A stretch of 33,903 bases of DNA from Chrysophaeum taylorii (lineage: Eukaryota; Sar; Pelagophyceae; Pelagomonadales; Pelagomonadaceae), in assembly GCA_029834535.1 (NCBI GenBank), contig JAQMWT010000061.1, positions 62,501-96,403 on the forward strand. Direction: 5' to 3'. Below the pieces are notes generated by a model, which worked only from the letters and a program-made list of their open reading frames with translations, ran no database searches and was not told the origin of the DNA. Both the position numbers and the translations under genes were made by a program. Of the stretch, positions 30,601 to 33,903 are shown piece after piece (the stretch's first letter is position 1; every line of letters begins with the position of its first letter).

Positions 30601-31680
30601 AGGAACTGGACGATAATAGCGAGGATGAATTGGACCACACATCTGATGTCGTGGATACCGATACAGCTTCTTTGCGCAACATCACAACACGCTCGACGTC
30701 ATAATTAATTTGTCCTGTTCTGTTGTTGTTAGTTCCACTGTTCACTGTTCTCATGTATATTGCACAAGTTCCGCTTCAAGAACGTCTGAAATGCATAAAC
30801 CGTTTTCACACGTTGAGGGGGTCCAGAGAGCTACACTATTATGTGCGCGACAACAGTAGAGATAGGTGTGAAATTTTAAATTTTAAATTTAAAATTTAAA
30901 ATTTCACACCTATCTCTACTGTTGTCGCGCACATAATAGTGTTTTTTTTTTAATTTAAAATTTAAAATTTCACACCTATCTCTACTGTTGTCGCGCACAT
31001 AATAGTGTAGCTCTCTGGACCCCCTCAACGTGTGAAAACGGTTTATGCATTTCAGACGTTCTTGAAGCGGAACTTGTGCAATATACATGAGAACAGTGAA
31101 CATTGGAACTAACAACAACAACAGGACAAATTAATATGACGTCGAGCGTGTTGTGATGTTGCGCAAAGAAGCTGTATCGGTATCCACGACATCAGATGTG
31201 TGGTCCAATTCATCCTCGCTATTATCGTCCAGTTCCTTTAACTCTGGAGAAGACGAATTATGATCATAAGAGGATAGGTCGTTAGCAGTGTTGGTGTTGT
31301 GTGTAGTTGTGTAGTCATTGCCTCACTCAAGGTGACCAAGGGTGACATGACAGACGAAAGGAAAGACATAGCAGCATCTGGTGTAAGAGCGTGTAGATCA
31401 ATGCAGGATAACACGATCATGTGCATCAGACATAGCTGTGTGGAGGTGATGAGCTGCTGCGTCGATTTGAACTCGCTGTGCCTCATTATACGTATCTGGA
31501 GGGAGCTGTCCAATAGACGAGATAAGCGACCGAGAAATGATATGGACAAATACAGCAGAGGTCGGTATTATGGTGTTCTGATGCATTTGATGACTTGACA
31601 AATTGTTATCTAACAAAGAGACATGTTTAATGTTCTCGGTCACTTGAGTATTTAACGTTTCGTAGGCCTCTTGCATCTGT
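30156..31680. repeat. Large palindrome with AT-rich centre
   Basis: Arm 30156-30890 and the inverted arm at about 30953-31680 are around 97 percent identical by eye, about 730 bases each. The arms contain the last 148 codons of the extra ORF, the 3' untranslated region and the start of the LTR-like sequence. The centre is A/T-rich (TTTAAA repeats), with an additional inverted unit of about 55 bases (30889-30942) and a T run at 30942-30951. The second arm has single-base deletions (for example near 31402 and 31408) that break its reading frame, so arm 1 is the parental copy. Confidence 0.93.
30601..30860 (+). other. Copia 3' untranslated region, G-run and putative LTR start
   Basis: After the extra ORF, a short acidic reading (ELDDNSEDELDHTSDV) continues in another frame, suggesting the ORF once ran further. 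At about 30822 the sequence TTGAGGGGG, a polypurine-tract-like signal, immediately precedes the TCCAGAGAGC block shared with 16827. Confidence 0.5.
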
Positions 31681-31994
31681 GCAGAGAAATCTGCTGCCTC
31701 TTACCCTTTTCCGTCCGTCGAGAACGTGATCTCTTCCTTTCCCTTCTTCTTCCTTTCTACACGATCGAATAGTCCTCTGATTTGTGCCTACGCTCATCAT
31801 CATGGTCTAGCGCGTCCCGAGGTATGTAGCACCATACACTTTACCTTTCTCGTGTAGTTATAGATACCGCCTGTCGTGTTCTGAGGATATAGGGAACATA
31901 CCTTTTCATTCCCCGAATTAAATACTTCCAGACGTTCATGATGAGACGGGATGGTTTCCCAGGTGACTTACCACTGCTTGCTAAATGCTCTGCA
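31680..31994 (+). repeat. 5' LTR of a second Copia-type element
   Basis: 315 bases starting TGCAGAG and ending CTCTGCA, a perfect 7-bp terminal inverted repeat with canonical TG...CA ends, followed immediately by the primer-binding site. It begins where the palindrome ends. Pyrimidine-rich tracts occur in its first third and an AATTAAATA stretch near 31917. Its partner LTR would lie beyond the window. Confidence 0.8.
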
Positions 31995-32008
31995 GGTTAT
32001 GGGCCCAG
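31995..32008 (+). promoter_or_regulatory. Primer-binding site for initiator tRNA-Met half molecule
   Basis: GGTTATGGGCCCAG follows the LTR terminal CA without a gap and is identical to 17238-17251. It is complementary to the anticodon arm, not the acceptor end, of initiator tRNA-Met. Confidence 0.88.
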
Positions 32009-32515
32009 GCGGGTCCCTGAGAAATCCTGTGCTAAAACGCGCACGTAACCTATGGGTTTTGAACAGTTACCGCGCCTGTTTAGCCTCGACACGAAAACAC
32101 ACTTGTGAATACAACGCCATTACCATTGGGCGGTATATAATTTTTTTTTGCACACGTGATCGTGTAACCTTGTGTGCACCTGTTCATAGCATCGTGCTGT
32201 CATGTCAATGTTGATGTGTGTGTAATTGGCTAACCTGTACTCTTGCACACATGTTATGGAATATTTTGGGTACGTCCACTCGCACATTCCATGGCAATGC
32301 ACTAAACAAGCTCCTTGAGAGCACCAAAACTAACCAGCTGCCTGAGTGACAACGCTTAGCGACACTAGTCTGGACTCACAGCTTGCACAGTCGTCAAATA
32401 GACATCTTTCCATCGAAAACGATGAGTGTACATATACACCGATAGACAGACCCCCTTAGAATGTCTAGACAGTGTCAACTGCGTGACTGAACCCACAGGT
32501 TCCCCGTCAACTGCT
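32009..32515 (+). other. Leader of the second element
   Basis: 507 bases between the primer-binding site and the gag ATG. No supported gene. A GT-rich part near 32150-32230 and a T run at 32142-32150 are the only obvious features. Confidence 0.55.
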
Positions 32516-33903
32516 ATGGCAGAACACGCAGCACAAGCCGCACCCAAAGCGATCACAGGTGGGGATATACTGAAGCTCGAAGCTCCTGTAGTTGAGTTTC
32601 TTAACGATGGAAATCGATTTCAGCTTCAGACTCGCAAGGTATCCTTGCAAATCAAACACATTAAGCAATTGTTACGGTCCAGTCATGCCGATGCTTTCCT
32701 CGAGTACGACTCGTACGAAGCATATACTCGGCCATGCAAGGACTACGAGATCCTCCGGAATCAAATTCCCGATCGCGTTTTCCTGGAATGGAAGACAGAT
32801 AGGGCTGCTGATCTCCGTTTAGCTGTTGGTGAATTGCCCCCTGAGTATCAGGAATGGCATTTCACCAGCGAAGCTTTCCCCCACTTACTTGATGCATAAG
32901 TAGCTCAGCTAGCTACTGTCTGTTACGACTATGAAGTCAAGGCATTACGTCCTGAAATCAATGCTCGTTTCTTAGAAGATGAACGAATCTTAAATCGCGC
33001 GCACCCGACGGCACTAGCTTTCGACACCCGTGTTCGTGCCCCTGTTACCATGTTTTCGTTAACTGCTGCTGACTGGCACACTTATCAGAACACGTATGCC
33101 ACATTCTTGCATACTTACTTCAATCTTGAATGTGTTGGAAAACCGGCACTTGCGGCCTGGCCCGCCATCAATGAGGTATACAACAAAAATGATTTACCCA
33201 ACAAGGCTCGAGCTATTATGCTCATCGCCTTTCGTCACTACGAGTCTGTTACGACTACTGATGTGTCCTGTTTAAAACAGCAATTTAACTCTGTTGTTTA
33301 TAATCCTAACTGGTATGTCCATGTATTTATCGAAGCTGTCCTAGCATTTAGGCAACTCTCTTACCAACTTAACCAGGAAGAGACTGACCTTCAATTCGAC
33401 TTTGGCGCTCTTTGTAGAAAAGCCTATGAAGAGATACATCGGCATTATGCCGATAATACCAGCAACAGCCGTTACGATCATGGTTGGGTAGATTGGTGTT
33501 ATATGTACGAAACCCGATCTTCATCTCGACCTGTGCCAGAAGCTGAACGATTGTGTCACCCTACCAACCATAGCTACATTTTAGAATACGCATTAGACCT
33601 TTACAATGTCGTATCAAATGGGTCGAACAAAAGTGTTTAGAACGCCCTGTTTCTTGGCAACCATATGTCGAAGGTTTATCATCTCAACCAAAGCCAAAGT
33701 TACTACTTACAAACACTTTGGACTCATCAGACAAAAGTCTGACTCAAACTGCTAACACACTCGCCTTCATCACTTCGTCCCAACCTGGTACATCTTCCAC
33801 GTTTAATGCTAGACGCTCGCGTAACTCTAATGATGCTCGCCAGCCTTTCTCTCGCAGCGATTTGTCGTATTATCCTGGTGATTCTTACGTCACCAAGAAA
33901 ACT
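32516..33903 (+). pseudogene. Retrotransposon gag-like ORF, 3' end outside window
   Basis: Starts at ATG 32516 (MAEHAAQAAPKAITGG), the first in-frame ATG after the leader. It aligns with the family-A gag at 8010-7305 and, further on, with the inverted copy at 22485-17885, so the three together outline one protein of more than 450 residues. A TAA at 32897 interrupts the frame, which resumes unchanged (VAQLATVCYDYEVK). Near 33600 homology shifts by one frame to QCRIKWVEQKC and PVSWQPYVEGL, continuing through FNARRSRN to the edge. So this copy carries at least one stop and one frameshift. Its place directly after LTR, primer-binding site and leader is the best evidence that it is gag. Whether its element also carries a methyltransferase lies beyond the window. 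Confidence 0.75.

Overview
Eukaryotic nuclear DNA, probably from an intron-poor, transposon-rich alga. A florideophyte red alga is my best guess, from the compact host gene with one intron near its 5' end and the mixture of Copia, LINE and Helitron debris; this is inference only. One host gene is clear: the catalytic A subunit of the vacuolar H+-ATPase at the left edge (28-2061), with a 174-bp intron after codon 17. Nearly everything else is repetitive or mobile DNA in several nested layers.

Layout. 2062-3827: gene flank, short repeats and a long CT microsatellite. 3828-10400: a graveyard of fragments. It holds three related LTR/leader copies, a Helitron/PIF1 helicase relic, a pogo-like transposase tail, a retrotransposon gag N-terminus, a Copia-type protease fragment, two inverted copies of an unidentified conserved retroelement domain, and a Ty3/gypsy RNase H scrap. 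10400-16826: a large non-coding-looking element with strong strand asymmetry and inverted arms of about 750-780 bp around a 3.5-kb loop. 16827-17722: an LTR followed directly by a primer-binding site complementary to the anticodon arm of initiator tRNA-Met, then a leader. 17716-22485: a gag-bearing retroelement fragment on the minus strand, split by an intact 3.5-kb LINE with a 13-bp target-site duplication. 22468-30830: the body of a Copia element on the plus strand. 30156-31680: a near-perfect palindrome built from the 3' end of that element. 31680-33903: the 5' end of a second plus-strand element, with LTR, the same primer-binding site, leader and gag.

The most notable find is at 22468-24165. 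Directly upstream of the Copia integrase, in the same orientation, is a C5-cytosine DNA methyltransferase with recognisable motifs I, IV, VI, VIII, IX and X. The element therefore appears to read methyltransferase, integrase, reverse transcriptase, RNase H, then an extra coiled-coil ORF. This copy is decayed: it has an in-frame TGA in the methyltransferase, frameshifts in pol, and two residues lost from the reverse transcriptase YVDD box. DNA methyltransferase capture by retrotransposons has been reported in dinoflagellates and a charophyte alga; this looks like another case, in a different element. Together with half-tRNA-type priming and a post-RNase H ORF, it suggests an unusual Copia lineage.
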